Origin: Rhizobium hidalgonense
GTDB lineage: Bacteria; Pseudomonadota; Alphaproteobacteria; Rhizobiales; Rhizobiaceae
NCBI RefSeq assembly: GCF_002914525.1
Contig: NZ_LODW01000116.1
Span: 62,001 to 126,000 of the forward strand
Direction of reading: 5' to 3'
DNA length: 64,000 nt
The first letter of the stretch is position 1, and each line of letters begins with the position of its first letter. The notes under the pieces are model-generated. The model had not been told where the DNA came from. It saw only the letters and a list, made by a program, of their open reading frames with translations, and did no database searches. This document shows positions 41,836 through 50,081 of the stretch, in pieces. Position numbers and translations under genes: made by a program.

Positions 41836-42246
41836 ATGCCAAACCCCGCCTCCGAAATCCCTGCCGCCGCGCCCGATCTCGCCGTCGCCCATTATGCCGC
41901 CAAGCTCGCCTTCGAAACCGACTGCTCGGATGTCCATGCCGCCTTTGCTGGCGCCAAGGTCGATTTCGTACTCCTCGACGTGCGCACGCCGGCGCTATTT
42001 GCGCAGTCCCACGTGCCGGGCGCGATCAACCTGCCACACGGCAAAATGACCGCGCACCGTATGTCGGAATGGTCAAAGGACACCCTCTTCGTCGTCTATT
42101 GCGCCGGTCCCCACTGCAACGGCGCCGACAAGGCCGCCTTCCGCCTGGCCAAGCTCGGCCTAACGGCCAAGCTGATGATCGGTGGCATGACCGGCTGGGC
42201 CGACGAGGGCTTGGCCTTCGAAAGCGCAGCCGTTGCCGCCAAATAA
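41836..42246 (+). CDS. Rhodanese-domain sulfurtransferase
   Basis: 136 residues, a single rhodanese domain: VDFVLLDVRTPALFAQSHVPGAINLPHG at the front and active-site Cys in the loop YCAGPHCNGADKA. Transfers sulfane sulfur. It is divergent from ftrA by about 90 bases; that gap probably carries both promoters. The substrate is unknown. A hairpin follows and is shared with the convergent oxidoreductase. Confidence 0.88.
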   Translation: MPNPASEIPAAAPDLAVAHYAAKLAFETDCSDVHAAFAGAKVDFVLLDVRTPALFAQSHVPGAINLPHGKMTAHRMSEWSKDTLFVVYCAGPHCNGADKAAFRLAKLGLTAKLMIGGMTGWADEGLAFESAAVAAK

Positions 42247-42281
42247 AGCATGTCGCTCGATGCGACACGCTTTGGCAGAAT

Positions 42282-42307
42282 GCTCCCCTCAGCAGTGCGA
42301 GGGGAGC
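42282..42307. terminator. Bidirectional hairpin between convergent genes
   Basis: 9-bp stem GCTCCCCTC / GAGGGGAGC with an 8-base loop, between the rhodanese and the oxidoreductase stops. No long T-run on either side. Confidence 0.6.
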
Positions 42308-42314
42308 GTATGTT

Positions 42315-43337
42315 TCAGAACTCGACGACCACCTTGCCGAACGGGCCGCGATAGAGATGATCGAGCGCTTGCGGCAATTCCTCGAAAGCATAACGCTTGT
42401 CGATTACCGGCTTCAGCCCGGTCTGGTCGACGGCGCGCACCAGGTCCTCAAGCGCTCGGCGATGGCCGACCGAGATGCCCTGCACCACCGGCGCCTTGAG
42501 CAGGAGCAGGCCGGCCGGGCCGGAGACTTCGAACCCTTCGAGCACGCCGATGACGGAAATTCGGCCGTTGACCGCGACCGCCTTTAGTGCCTGACCGAAA
42601 TGCGGGCCGCCGACGATTTCGAGCACGTGATCGGCGCCGTAGCCGCCGGTCAACTGATAGAGCTGCTCAACCCAGTCGCCGTCATGGCGGTTGATCGCAT
42701 GATCCGCCCCGAGGGCAACGGCGCGCTCGAGCTTCCCGGTGCTGCCCGAGGTGATGAAGACCTCCGCACCATGCGCCTTGGCGATCTGCAAGCCGAAGAG
42801 TGCCACGCCGCCGGTGCCTTGCACCAGCACCTTTTCGCCGGCCTTCAGGCAGCCGCGTTCGATCAGCGCGAACCAGGCCGTCAGCCCGGCGCAGGACAAG
42901 GTGCTCGCCTCACCCGCATCCAGCGTGTCAGGCGCGCGCACATACCATTCCTCGGAAAGCACGGCGTACTGGGAAAGGACGCCCGGATAAAAGCCGCCGC
43001 GTGTCTTGTAAGGCGGGGTGCGCGCATCGCCTAGACCGCGCCCGTCAACCCAGTCCGGCGAAAAGGTCGAGATGACGCGGTCGCCCGGCCTGAAACGGGT
43101 GACATCAGGTCCGACCGCCTCCACGATCCCCGCCATATCCGAAGCCGGTACGAAGGGGAATTGCAGCGGCAACCCCATGCCGCTTTCCAGCACCAGCCGG
43201 TCGCGGAAATTGAGGGAGACGGCTTCTGTCCGGACCAGAACCTTGTTTCCCGAAAGCGGTTCGAGTGTCCGCTCGCCGATCGTGAGGCGGCGGTCGGGGC
43301 CGATCGCGTCAATCTGCCATTGCCGTGTTGTCTGCAT
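42315..43337 (-). CDS. Zinc-type alcohol dehydrogenase/quinone oxidoreductase family protein
   Basis: 340 residues of the MDR superfamily. SLNFRDRLVLESGMG and FVPASDMAGIVEAVG mark the catalytic domain, and VLVQGTGGVALFGLQIAKAHGAEV the NADP-binding Rossmann. It lacks the structural four-Cys lobe of zinc alcohol dehydrogenases and has only scattered Cys, so it is more like a non-zinc quinone reductase. Start at MQTTRQWQID, with AAGGAG 7 bases upstream. Divergent from a LysR gene that probably regulates it. Confidence 0.85.
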   Translation of the reverse strand: MQTTRQWQIDAIGPDRRLTIGERTLEPLSGNKVLVRTEAVSLNFRDRLVLESGMGLPLQFPFVPASDMAGIVEAVGPDVTRFRPGDRVISTFSPDWVDGRGLGDARTPPYKTRGGFYPGVLSQYAVLSEEWYVRAPDTLDAGEASTLSCAGLTAWFALIERGCLKAGEKVLVQGTGGVALFGLQIAKAHGAEVFITSGSTGKLERAVALGADHAINRHDGDWVEQLYQLTGGYGADHVLEIVGGPHFGQALKAVAVNGRISVIGVLEGFEVSGPAGLLLLKAPVVQGISVGHRRALEDLVRAVDQTGLKPVIDKRYAFEELPQALDHLYRGPFGKVVVEF

Positions 43338-43372
43338 TGTCTTGCTCCTTGTCCATTGCAGGGAGCAAAAAC

Positions 43373-43405
43373 ATATCGTTGAATATTTCGCGCCAGTTGC
43401 GATAT
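43373..43405. promoter_or_regulatory. Inverted repeat in the LysR-oxidoreductase gap
   Basis: ATATCG (43373-43378) and CGATAT (43400-43405) are inverted arms 21 bases apart in the 101-base divergent gap. This suits LysR-type binding, where sites lie between regulator and target. Confidence 0.4.
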
Positions 43406-43438
43406 TAATTCGCCTGAATGGTTCCATGGAGGAAACAA

Positions 43439-44338
43439 ATGGAGCAGCTGAAGGGTATCTCGATCTTCGTGGAAGCCGTCGAGGCCGGCGGCTTTTCGGC
43501 TGCCGCCGACCGGCTCCACCTCACCCGCTCGGCCGTCGCCAAGACCATCGCGCGCCTCGAACAGCGCCTCGGCGTCCGCCTTTTCAACCGTACGACACGC
43601 ATGCAGAGCCTCACCGAGGAAGGCCGCTTCTTCTACGAGCGTTGCCTGCGGGCGGTCGAGCAAATTCGCCTCGGCGAAGCCATGCTGGAATCCGGCCGGC
43701 GTGAGGTTCGGGGACGGCTGCGCATCTCCATGCCCGTGCTCTTCGGCCGCCACTGCATCGCGCCGATCCTCGCAAGCCTGCTTGATGAACATCCCGATCT
43801 GGAACTCGACCTTTCCTTCAACGACCGGATCGTCGATCTGCTCGAGGATGGCTTCGACCTTGCCATTCGCAACGGCCCGCTGAAGGACAATCCCGATCTG
43901 ATGGCTCGGACGATTGCCCGCCAGCGCATGACCGTCTGCGCGTCACCCACCTATCTGGACAGACATGGCGCCCCGCAAACGATCTGCGATATTCAGCTGC
44001 ATGAAGGCATCGTCTACAGGCGGGGCGATTATGACAGAGGCTGGATCTTTCCCACGTCGGCCGATCCCTGGCGACGGATAGCGCCCAAGGCGCGACTGCG
44101 GCTCGACGATCTGGCTTCGATTTCCGATGCGGCCGTCGCGGGGCGCGGTCTTGCCTGGCTGCCTTGCTGGCTGGTGCGCGTGGAGGTGCTGGCCGGCCGG
44201 CTCGTTCAGGTACTCAAGCACGAACCCGCCAATGTCTTCGATGCCCATGCCATCTGGCTGCGCTCCCCCGTCATGCTGCCGAAGGTGAGGCTTGCGATCG
44301 ATACGCTCGCCGCCAGATTGCCGGCGGTGATGGGCTGA
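43439..44338 (+). CDS. LysR-family transcriptional regulator
   Basis: 299 residues. The helix-turn-helix covers residues 1-60 (FVEAVEAGGFSAAADRLHLTRSAVAKTIARLEQRLGVRLFNRTT region), followed by a substrate-binding domain from about 90 on (RLRISMPVLFGRHCIAPILASLL, then DFDLAIR-like GFDLAIRNG). Start at MEQLKGI, with GGAGG 6 bases upstream. Divergent from the oxidoreductase gene, the usual layout for a LysR regulator and its target. Confidence 0.88.
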   Translation: MEQLKGISIFVEAVEAGGFSAAADRLHLTRSAVAKTIARLEQRLGVRLFNRTTRMQSLTEEGRFFYERCLRAVEQIRLGEAMLESGRREVRGRLRISMPVLFGRHCIAPILASLLDEHPDLELDLSFNDRIVDLLEDGFDLAIRNGPLKDNPDLMARTIARQRMTVCASPTYLDRHGAPQTICDIQLHEGIVYRRGDYDRGWIFPTSADPWRRIAPKARLRLDDLASISDAAVAGRGLAWLPCWLVRVEVLAGRLVQVLKHEPANVFDAHAIWLRSPVMLPKVRLAIDTLAARLPAVMG

Positions 44339-44493
44339 GCGGCCAGCGCTGGTCACCGTTGGCGGGCTGCCGCCGCAAGGTGATGAGAAACGCATGTAAT
44401 TCCCAGGCGTTTCTCTGGAAATAACCCGATGCCGCAGTATATCCGCTAGTTCGTCATCCCGACGGCAGCCATATCACTCGGAACAAGCTCAGC

Positions 44494-45030
44494 ATGTCAC
44501 TTCGCAGCGCCCTCCGCGCACAAACTGCAGATTGCCACGCCGCGGTCGACGCTCTCTTCGGCAGTTTCAACCTCTCACGCACACAGGATTACAAGGCGTT
44601 CCTGCGCGCGCATGCCCGGGTCGTGCCATCAATCGAACATGCCCTCGAGGAGGCCGGCATAGCTCGGCTGCTGCCCGACTGGCCGGAACGAGGGCGCGCG
44701 CAGCTGATATCAGCCGACATCAGGGAACTCGGCGATCAATTGCCCGATTTGCTTCCGCCACCGGCATTGCGTGGCGAAGCGGCAATCTGGGGCGCCGCCT
44801 ATGTGCTGGAAGGCTCCAAGCTCGGCGGCGCCATGCTCGCCAGATCCGTGCCCGATCACCTGCCCTGCCGATATCTGACGCCGCAGGGCCCCAAGGCCGC
44901 CATGCGAACCTTCATGGAGAGCCTCGACGCCAGCGATCCAAAGGATCCCGAGGCCGCCGTCTTGGCGGCCCGCAGCATCTTCGATCTTTTCCTCGAGGCC
45001 GGACAGCTCGAACTGGAAGCCGTCGCATGA
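44494..45030 (+). CDS. bphO: Heme oxygenase, biliverdin-producing (BphO)
   Basis: 178 residues of the bacterial heme oxygenase family. The axial His is in QTADCHAAVD (residue 15), and WGAAYVLEGSKLGGAMLAR holds the conserved Gly-rich distal helix. It opens heme to biliverdin, the chromophore of the phytochrome encoded directly downstream. Its stop overlaps the bphP start (ATGA), so enzyme and apoprotein are produced together. Confidence 0.92.
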   Translation: MSLRSALRAQTADCHAAVDALFGSFNLSRTQDYKAFLRAHARVVPSIEHALEEAGIARLLPDWPERGRAQLISADIRELGDQLPDLLPPPALRGEAAIWGAAYVLEGSKLGGAMLARSVPDHLPCRYLTPQGPKAAMRTFMESLDASDPKDPEAAVLAARSIFDLFLEAGQLELEAVA

Positions 45031-47597
45031 GCGGCGCACGCGAACCCATCGATCTCACCAATTGCGACCGCGAGCCGATCCACCAGCTCGGAGCGATCCA
45101 GCCCTTCGGCTTCCTGCTGGCCATATCTTCGGACTGGATCGTCACCCGCGCCTCGGCCAACCTCGCGGAGTTTCTCGGGGTGGAACAGCCCGACGCGCTG
45201 GGCCGTCCCGTTTCCTCCGTGATCACGCCGGAGGCGCTCCACACGATCCGCAACAAGCTGACCACGCTGCGCGGTCCCGATGTCGGCGAACGCATTTTCG
45301 ACATTGCTCTGATGCCCGATCAGTCGCGCTTCGACCTTGCCGTGCATTTCAATGAAAATCAGGTCATCCTCGAAGGCGAACCCGGCCAGGAAGTCAGGCG
45401 CAACGCCCCCTCGCTCTCCATGCGCGGCATGATGTCCCGCCTCGACCAGACGGAAACGATAGAGGCTTTCTTCCGCGAGGGCGCGCGGCAGGCGCGCGCA
45501 CTCACCGGCTTCGACCGGGTGATGGTCTATCGTTTCGATGAAGGCGGTTCCGGCGAGGTCGTGGCGGAAGCCGCCCGCAGCGGCATTGGCTCGTTCCTCG
45601 GTCTGCACTATCCGGCCTCCGACATTCCGGTGCAGGCGCGGGCGCTCTATCTGCGCAACCTGTTCCGCATCATCGCCGATATCGAGGCGGTGCCCGTGCC
45701 GGTCCTCCCGCAGCTCGACGAGCACGGACAGCCGCTCGACCTCTCCATGTCGGTTTTACGTTCGGTCTCGCCGATCCACATCGAATATCTGAAAAACATG
45801 GGCGTCGGCGCCTCGCTCTCCATATCGATCGTCGTCGACGGCAAGCTCTGGGGTCTGTTTGCCTGCCATCATTACGGCCCCCACCTGCCTTCGGCGCAAA
45901 ACCGCTCCACCGCCGAACTGTTCGGCCAGATGTTTGCCTCGCGCCTCGAAAGCCGCGAACGGCGGCTGGCGCTCGATTACGAGACCAAGGCCCGCCGCAT
46001 CGCCGACCGGCTTCTCACATCCGTCGCCGACAATGCCAGCCTGCTCGACGATCCGGCCTGGCTGATCGAGGCGCTTGCCGACGTCATTCCTGCCGACGGC
46101 ATCGGCGTCTGGATCAACGGCCGGCTGGCGCTTGCCGGCATCGGGCCGGATGAGACAAGCTTCGCGGCCCTTGTCCGCCATCTCAACCGCAATGCCGCCG
46201 GCCGCATCTATGCCGTCGACAGGCTCGCCGACACCTATCCGGATCTTGCCGTCGACGACGGCGTCGCAGGCATGCTCGCCATCCCGATCTCGCGTTCGCC
46301 GCGCGATTATGTCGTGCTTTTCCGCCAGGAACTGGTGCGCACTGTCCGCTGGGGCGGCGACCCGCACAAGCCGGTGGAATACGGCCCCAATGGTCCCCGG
46401 CTAACGCCGCGCAAGAGTTTCGAGGCCTGGTCGGAACTGGTGCGCGGCCGCTCCCGGCCCTTTACTGAGGCTGAGCGCCATGTCGCCGAAACGATCCGGG
46501 TCACGCTGATCGAGGTGGTCTTGCGTCTCACCGACGAGGCCAGCATGGCGCGCCAGGCCGCCAACGAGCGCCAGGAACTGCTGATCGCCGAACTGAACCA
46601 CCGTGTCCGCAACATATTGAGCCTCATCACCGGCATCATTCGGCAATCGCAGACGACGTCGGTCAGCGTTGGCGACTACATCCGCCAGATCGAGGGCCGC
46701 GTCCAGTCGCTCGCTCGCGCCCACGACCAGATCACCAGGGATCATTGGGCGCCGGCTTCGCTGCGGCAATTGCTGCTGGCTGAGACGGCCGCCTATTTCG
46801 GGAAAAATGCGCAGCGCATCCAAATGCACGGCGAAGACGTGCTCCTGGAACCGCAGGCCTTTTCCACCGCCGCCCTTGTGTTCCACGAGCTGATGACCAA
46901 TAGCGCCAAATATGGCAGCCTTTCGGCAGCCGGCAGCGGCACCGTCCAGCTCGGCTGGCACCGCGATGACGAAGGCAATCTGCACATCGGCTGGCGCGAA
47001 AAGGATGGCCCGCCCGTCGTCGAGCCCATACGTCACGGCTTCGGCTCGACGATTATCCGGCGCTCCATCCCCTATGATCTCGGCGGCAAGGCGGAGATCC
47101 GCTACGTCAGGGACGGGCTCGAGGCGGATTTCAATATTCCGGCGCGCTATGTCGTCGAGCCGACAAGCGAACCGCCAAATTCAGCTCCGGTCGGCGCGAC
47201 TGAGCGCAGGACGATCGCCGACGATCACCAGCCGCTCTCCGGCCTGAACGTTCTGCTGGTCGAAAACAACCTGATCATCGCCATGGATGGAGAGGACATC
47301 CTGCGCCGCCTTGGCGGCAAAGTGACAACGGCGCCAAGTGTTGCCGAAACAATGGAGACCCTGGCCAGCCAGTCCTTCGATCTGGCGCTTCTCGATGTCA
47401 ACCTTGGCGATGAGACGAGTTTCGGCATTGCCGACCGGCTCGCAGCCGAGGGCGTGCCCTTCCTCTTTGCCACAGGTTATGGGGAAGGCATCGCCCAGGC
47501 GAATAGCCACTCGGACGCGCCGGTCTTGCAGAAGCCTTATACGATGGAAGGCGTGACGAACATCCTGGGCCGCGTGCCGCTCCCTAAAAGGCAATAG
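45027..47597 (+). CDS. bphP: Bacteriophytochrome hybrid HWE kinase
   Basis: 856 residues. PAS domain with the biliverdin-binding Cys13 in LTNCDREPIH, GAF with HYPASDIPVQAR, PHY with the tongue motif PRKSF, then an HWE histidine kinase (ELNHRVRNILSLITGI) and a C-terminal receiver (LLDVNLG with phospho-Asp, LQKPY). It senses red/far-red light. The PAS-GAF-PHY-HWE-REC plan is that of Agrobacterium Agp2, a bathy phytochrome with a far-red-absorbing dark state; whether this one is bathy cannot be read from the sequence. The start is the ATG that overlaps the bphO stop; longer upstream frames are just bphO read in another frame. Confidence 0.93.
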   Translation: MSGAREPIDLTNCDREPIHQLGAIQPFGFLLAISSDWIVTRASANLAEFLGVEQPDALGRPVSSVITPEALHTIRNKLTTLRGPDVGERIFDIALMPDQSRFDLAVHFNENQVILEGEPGQEVRRNAPSLSMRGMMSRLDQTETIEAFFREGARQARALTGFDRVMVYRFDEGGSGEVVAEAARSGIGSFLGLHYPASDIPVQARALYLRNLFRIIADIEAVPVPVLPQLDEHGQPLDLSMSVLRSVSPIHIEYLKNMGVGASLSISIVVDGKLWGLFACHHYGPHLPSAQNRSTAELFGQMFASRLESRERRLALDYETKARRIADRLLTSVADNASLLDDPAWLIEALADVIPADGIGVWINGRLALAGIGPDETSFAALVRHLNRNAAGRIYAVDRLADTYPDLAVDDGVAGMLAIPISRSPRDYVVLFRQELVRTVRWGGDPHKPVEYGPNGPRLTPRKSFEAWSELVRGRSRPFTEAERHVAETIRVTLIEVVLRLTDEASMARQAANERQELLIAELNHRVRNILSLITGIIRQSQTTSVSVGDYIRQIEGRVQSLARAHDQITRDHWAPASLRQLLLAETAAYFGKNAQRIQMHGEDVLLEPQAFSTAALVFHELMTNSAKYGSLSAAGSGTVQLGWHRDDEGNLHIGWREKDGPPVVEPIRHGFGSTIIRRSIPYDLGGKAEIRYVRDGLEADFNIPARYVVEPTSEPPNSAPVGATERRTIADDHQPLSGLNVLLVENNLIIAMDGEDILRRLGGKVTTAPSVAETMETLASQSFDLALLDVNLGDETSFGIADRLAAEGVPFLFATGYGEGIAQANSHSDAPVLQKPYTMEGVTNILGRVPLPKRQ

Positions 47598-47600
47598 ACC

Positions 47601-48251
47601 TCAGCTCTCGGAGCGATCCAGCCGCAGCCCGCCGATGAAGAGCTGTTCCAGAAACCGCGCCGCATCCTCGAAACGCCCCTCGCCGGCATGCTCCTGCCCC
47701 AGCACGGCACGCACCTGGACGTCGAAATCCGCGTAATGCTGCGTCGTCGACCAGATGGAGAAGATAAGATGGTAGGGGTCGCACTCGGCGATCTTGCCTG
47801 ATTTCGTCCAGGCGCGGATGACCTCCGCCTTCTCGTCGACCAGTTCCTTCAGCGGCCCCTTCAGCTCGTCCTCGATATGCGGCGCGCCTTGCAGCACCTC
47901 GTTGGCGAAAAGCCGGCTCTCGCGCGGAAAATCGCGCGCCATCTCCAGCTTGCGCCGGATGTAACTGCGGATTTCCTCTTCCGGATTGCCGTCGGCATCG
48001 AAGGCGCGCAGCGGCTCCAGCCAAGTGTAGAGCACCCGGTCGATCAGCGCCCGGTGCATGGCTTCCTTTGTGCGGAAATAATAGAGCAGATTGGGCTTCG
48101 ACATGCCGGCCACTTCCGCGATCTGATCGATCGTCGAGCCGCGAAAACCGCGTGCCGAAAACACGTCCAGCGCCGCCTCCAGAATTTGCTCTTCCTTCTC
48201 CTCCTGGATTCGCGTTCGCCTCAGGGTCTTCGCTGCTCTCGGAATAGCCAT
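47601..48251 (-). CDS. rutR: TetR-family pyrimidine regulator RutR
   Basis: 216 residues. Helix-turn-helix over about 20-65 (QILEAALDVFSARGFRGSTIDQIAEVAGMSKPNLLYYFRTKEAMH region), then a RutR-type ligand domain containing DPYHLIFSIWSTTQHYADF. RutR senses uracil or thymine and represses pyrimidine degradation genes. It is divergent from the ureidopropionase gene, with a near-consensus RutR site in between. Convergent with bphP, 3 bases apart. Confidence 0.9.
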   Translation of the reverse strand: MAIPRAAKTLRRTRIQEEKEEQILEAALDVFSARGFRGSTIDQIAEVAGMSKPNLLYYFRTKEAMHRALIDRVLYTWLEPLRAFDADGNPEEEIRSYIRRKLEMARDFPRESRLFANEVLQGAPHIEDELKGPLKELVDEKAEVIRAWTKSGKIAECDPYHLIFSIWSTTQHYADFDVQVRAVLGQEHAGEGRFEDAARFLEQLFIGGLRLDRSES

Positions 48252-48394
48252 CGGCTATTGTTTCCCCTTGAAATTCAACTTCTTCCCTCAAGTTTCAGCA
48301 GAAACACCCCTGCCGTTTTCCTGAGCAACTGCCCGCATTTTTATCGGCAATTTTCGTGATTTTCGTCTTGAGCCCGGCGGTGGAAGTTGTAATG

Positions 48395-48410
48395 TTTACC
48401 AATCGGTCAA
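48395..48410. promoter_or_regulatory. RutR operator
   Basis: TTTACCAATCGGTCAA matches the E. coli RutR consensus TTGACCANNTGGTCAA at all but two fixed positions. It lies in the 298-base gap between rutR and the ureidopropionase gene and probably controls both. Confidence 0.65.
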
Positions 48411-48549
48411 ATATCCGCCAGATGAAAAGCAAAGGCAACTGGCGATTTTCCGGCGCTCGACAAAACCAATAAGAGGCGCGGGAACAGACCACGGGAACAG
48501 GCGGGCATGCCCCTTGCATGACTGCCGCAAACAGGTGAGGGTTTGAAGA

Positions 48550-49803
48550 ATGGTGGCAGCACCAGGCGAGAACATGCGCGTCAATGGCGACCGTCTTTGG
48601 GACAGTCTCATGGACATGGCGAAAATCGGCCCCGGCATTGCAGGCGGCAACAATCGCCAGACGCTGACGGATTCGGATGCCGAGGGCCGCAGCCTTTTCA
48701 AGATATGGTGCGACGAAGCCGGCCTCACCATGGGTGTCGATCGCATGGGTACGATGTTCGCCACTCGCCCCGGAACCGATCCCGATGCCCTTCCGGTCTA
48801 CGTCGGCTCGCATCTCGACACCCAGCCGACCGGCGGCAAATATGACGGCGTGCTCGGCGTGCTTGCGGCGCTTGAAGTCGTGCGCACCATGAACGACCTC
48901 GGCATCAAGACCAAGCATCCAATTGTGGTCACCAACTGGACGAACGAGGAAGGCGCACGTTTTGCCCCTGCCATGCTGGCTTCAGGCGTCTTCGCCGGCG
49001 TGCACAGCCTGGACTTCGCCTATAACCGCAGGGATCCCGACGGCAATCTCTTCGGCGACGAATTAAAACGCATCGGATGGGTCGGTGAAGAAGAGGTCGG
49101 CGCTCGCAAGATGCACGCCTATTTCGAATATCACATCGAACAAGGCCCGATCCTCGAAGCCGAAGACAAGCAGATCGGCGTCGTCACCCACTGTCAAGGC
49201 CTGTGGTGGCTGGAATTCACGCTGACCGGCAAGGAGGCCCATACCGGCTCGACGCCGATGAACATGCGCGTCAATGCGGGTCTCGCCATGTCGCGCATCC
49301 TGGAAATGGTTCAGGGTGTGGCGATGGGCGAACAGCCGGGCGCCGTCGGCGGCGTCGGCCAGGTCTTCTTCTCGCCGAATTCCCGTAACGTCCTGCCGGG
49401 CAAAGTGGTCTTCACCGTCGATATCCGCTCGCCCGACAAGGCCAAGCTCGATCGCATGCGGGCAAAGATCGAGGCCGCAGCGCCTGGCATCTGTGACGCG
49501 CTTGGTGTCGGCTGTTCGGTCGAGGCAATCGGCCATTTCGCACCGGTCACCTTCGACGAAAAGCTCGTCACCTCGGTTCGCTCAGCCGCCGAACGGCTCG
49601 GCTACAGCCACATGAACCTCATCTCCGGCGCCGGCCACGACGCCTGCTGGGCCGCCAAGGTGGCGCCTGCAACGATGGTCATGTGCCCCTGCGTCGGCGG
49701 CCTCAGCCACAACGAGGCAGAAGACATTTCCAAGGAATGGGCGACGGCGGGCGCCGATGTGCTGTTCCATGCGGTGGTTGAGACGGCGGAGATCGTTCCG
49801 TGA
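48550..49803 (+). CDS. Beta-ureidopropionase / Zn-dependent N-carbamoylase
   Basis: 417 residues of the M20-type amidohydrolase family. Metal ligands are in VGSHLDTQPTGGKYDG (His, Asp) and TNWTNEEGARF (Glu), with a later His in HYHIEQGP-like YHIEQGPILE and GAGHDACW. It hydrolyses N-carbamoyl-beta-alanine to beta-alanine, CO2 and ammonia, the third step of the reductive route. Follows rutR divergently and overlaps the next small gene by four bases (GTGA). Confidence 0.9.
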   Translation: MVAAPGENMRVNGDRLWDSLMDMAKIGPGIAGGNNRQTLTDSDAEGRSLFKIWCDEAGLTMGVDRMGTMFATRPGTDPDALPVYVGSHLDTQPTGGKYDGVLGVLAALEVVRTMNDLGIKTKHPIVVTNWTNEEGARFAPAMLASGVFAGVHSLDFAYNRRDPDGNLFGDELKRIGWVGEEEVGARKMHAYFEYHIEQGPILEAEDKQIGVVTHCQGLWWLEFTLTGKEAHTGSTPMNMRVNAGLAMSRILEMVQGVAMGEQPGAVGGVGQVFFSPNSRNVLPGKVVFTVDIRSPDKAKLDRMRAKIEAAAPGICDALGVGCSVEAIGHFAPVTFDEKLVTSVRSAAERLGYSHMNLISGAGHDACWAAKVAPATMVMCPCVGGLSHNEAEDISKEWATAGADVLFHAVVETAEIVP

Positions 49804-50081
49804 GCCCTGATCCGGATGCAGATCTGAACAGCATGAGCCATGCCGAGCTGTTGTCGGCAGCACGCGCCATGCGTGATGCGATCCGCAGCCATCGGGACAC
49901 GTCCGGCCACGAACTCTGTTGGCATCACCCCGATCTTTGGGCACTTCTGCCCGACGCCCCGATCGGCGGTCAAATCGTGCCCGATTGGCCTCAATTCATG
50001 CGCGGCTGCATCCGCTACCGCCAGTCATTGGATAACCAGCTCGCGCAGGCACCGCGCAGCGATAGGGAGTTCGGAGAATGA
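49800..50081 (+). CDS. Small conserved-looking protein in the pyrimidine operon
   Basis: 93 residues from GTG 49800, or 82 from ATG 49833 in the same frame (MSHAELLSAARAMRD). Contains HELCWHHPDLWALLPD and PDWPQFMRGCIRYRQSLD, rich in Trp, His and Pro, with no signal peptide. It overlaps the ureidopropionase stop by 4 bases and the hydA start by 4 bases, so it is fully embedded in the operon. I recognise no named family. Its pattern of conserved Trp/His suggests a real protein with a role in the pathway. Confidence 0.75.
   Translation: MSPDPDADLNSMSHAELLSAARAMRDAIRSHRDTSGHELCWHHPDLWALLPDAPIGGQIVPDWPQFMRGCIRYRQSLDNQLAQAPRSDREFGE

Noticed and set aside
44532..45026. N-terminal extension of the phytochrome frame over bphO
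   Set aside because: It is bphO read out of frame, Arg-rich and without domains; the ATGA overlap gives the natural start at 45027.
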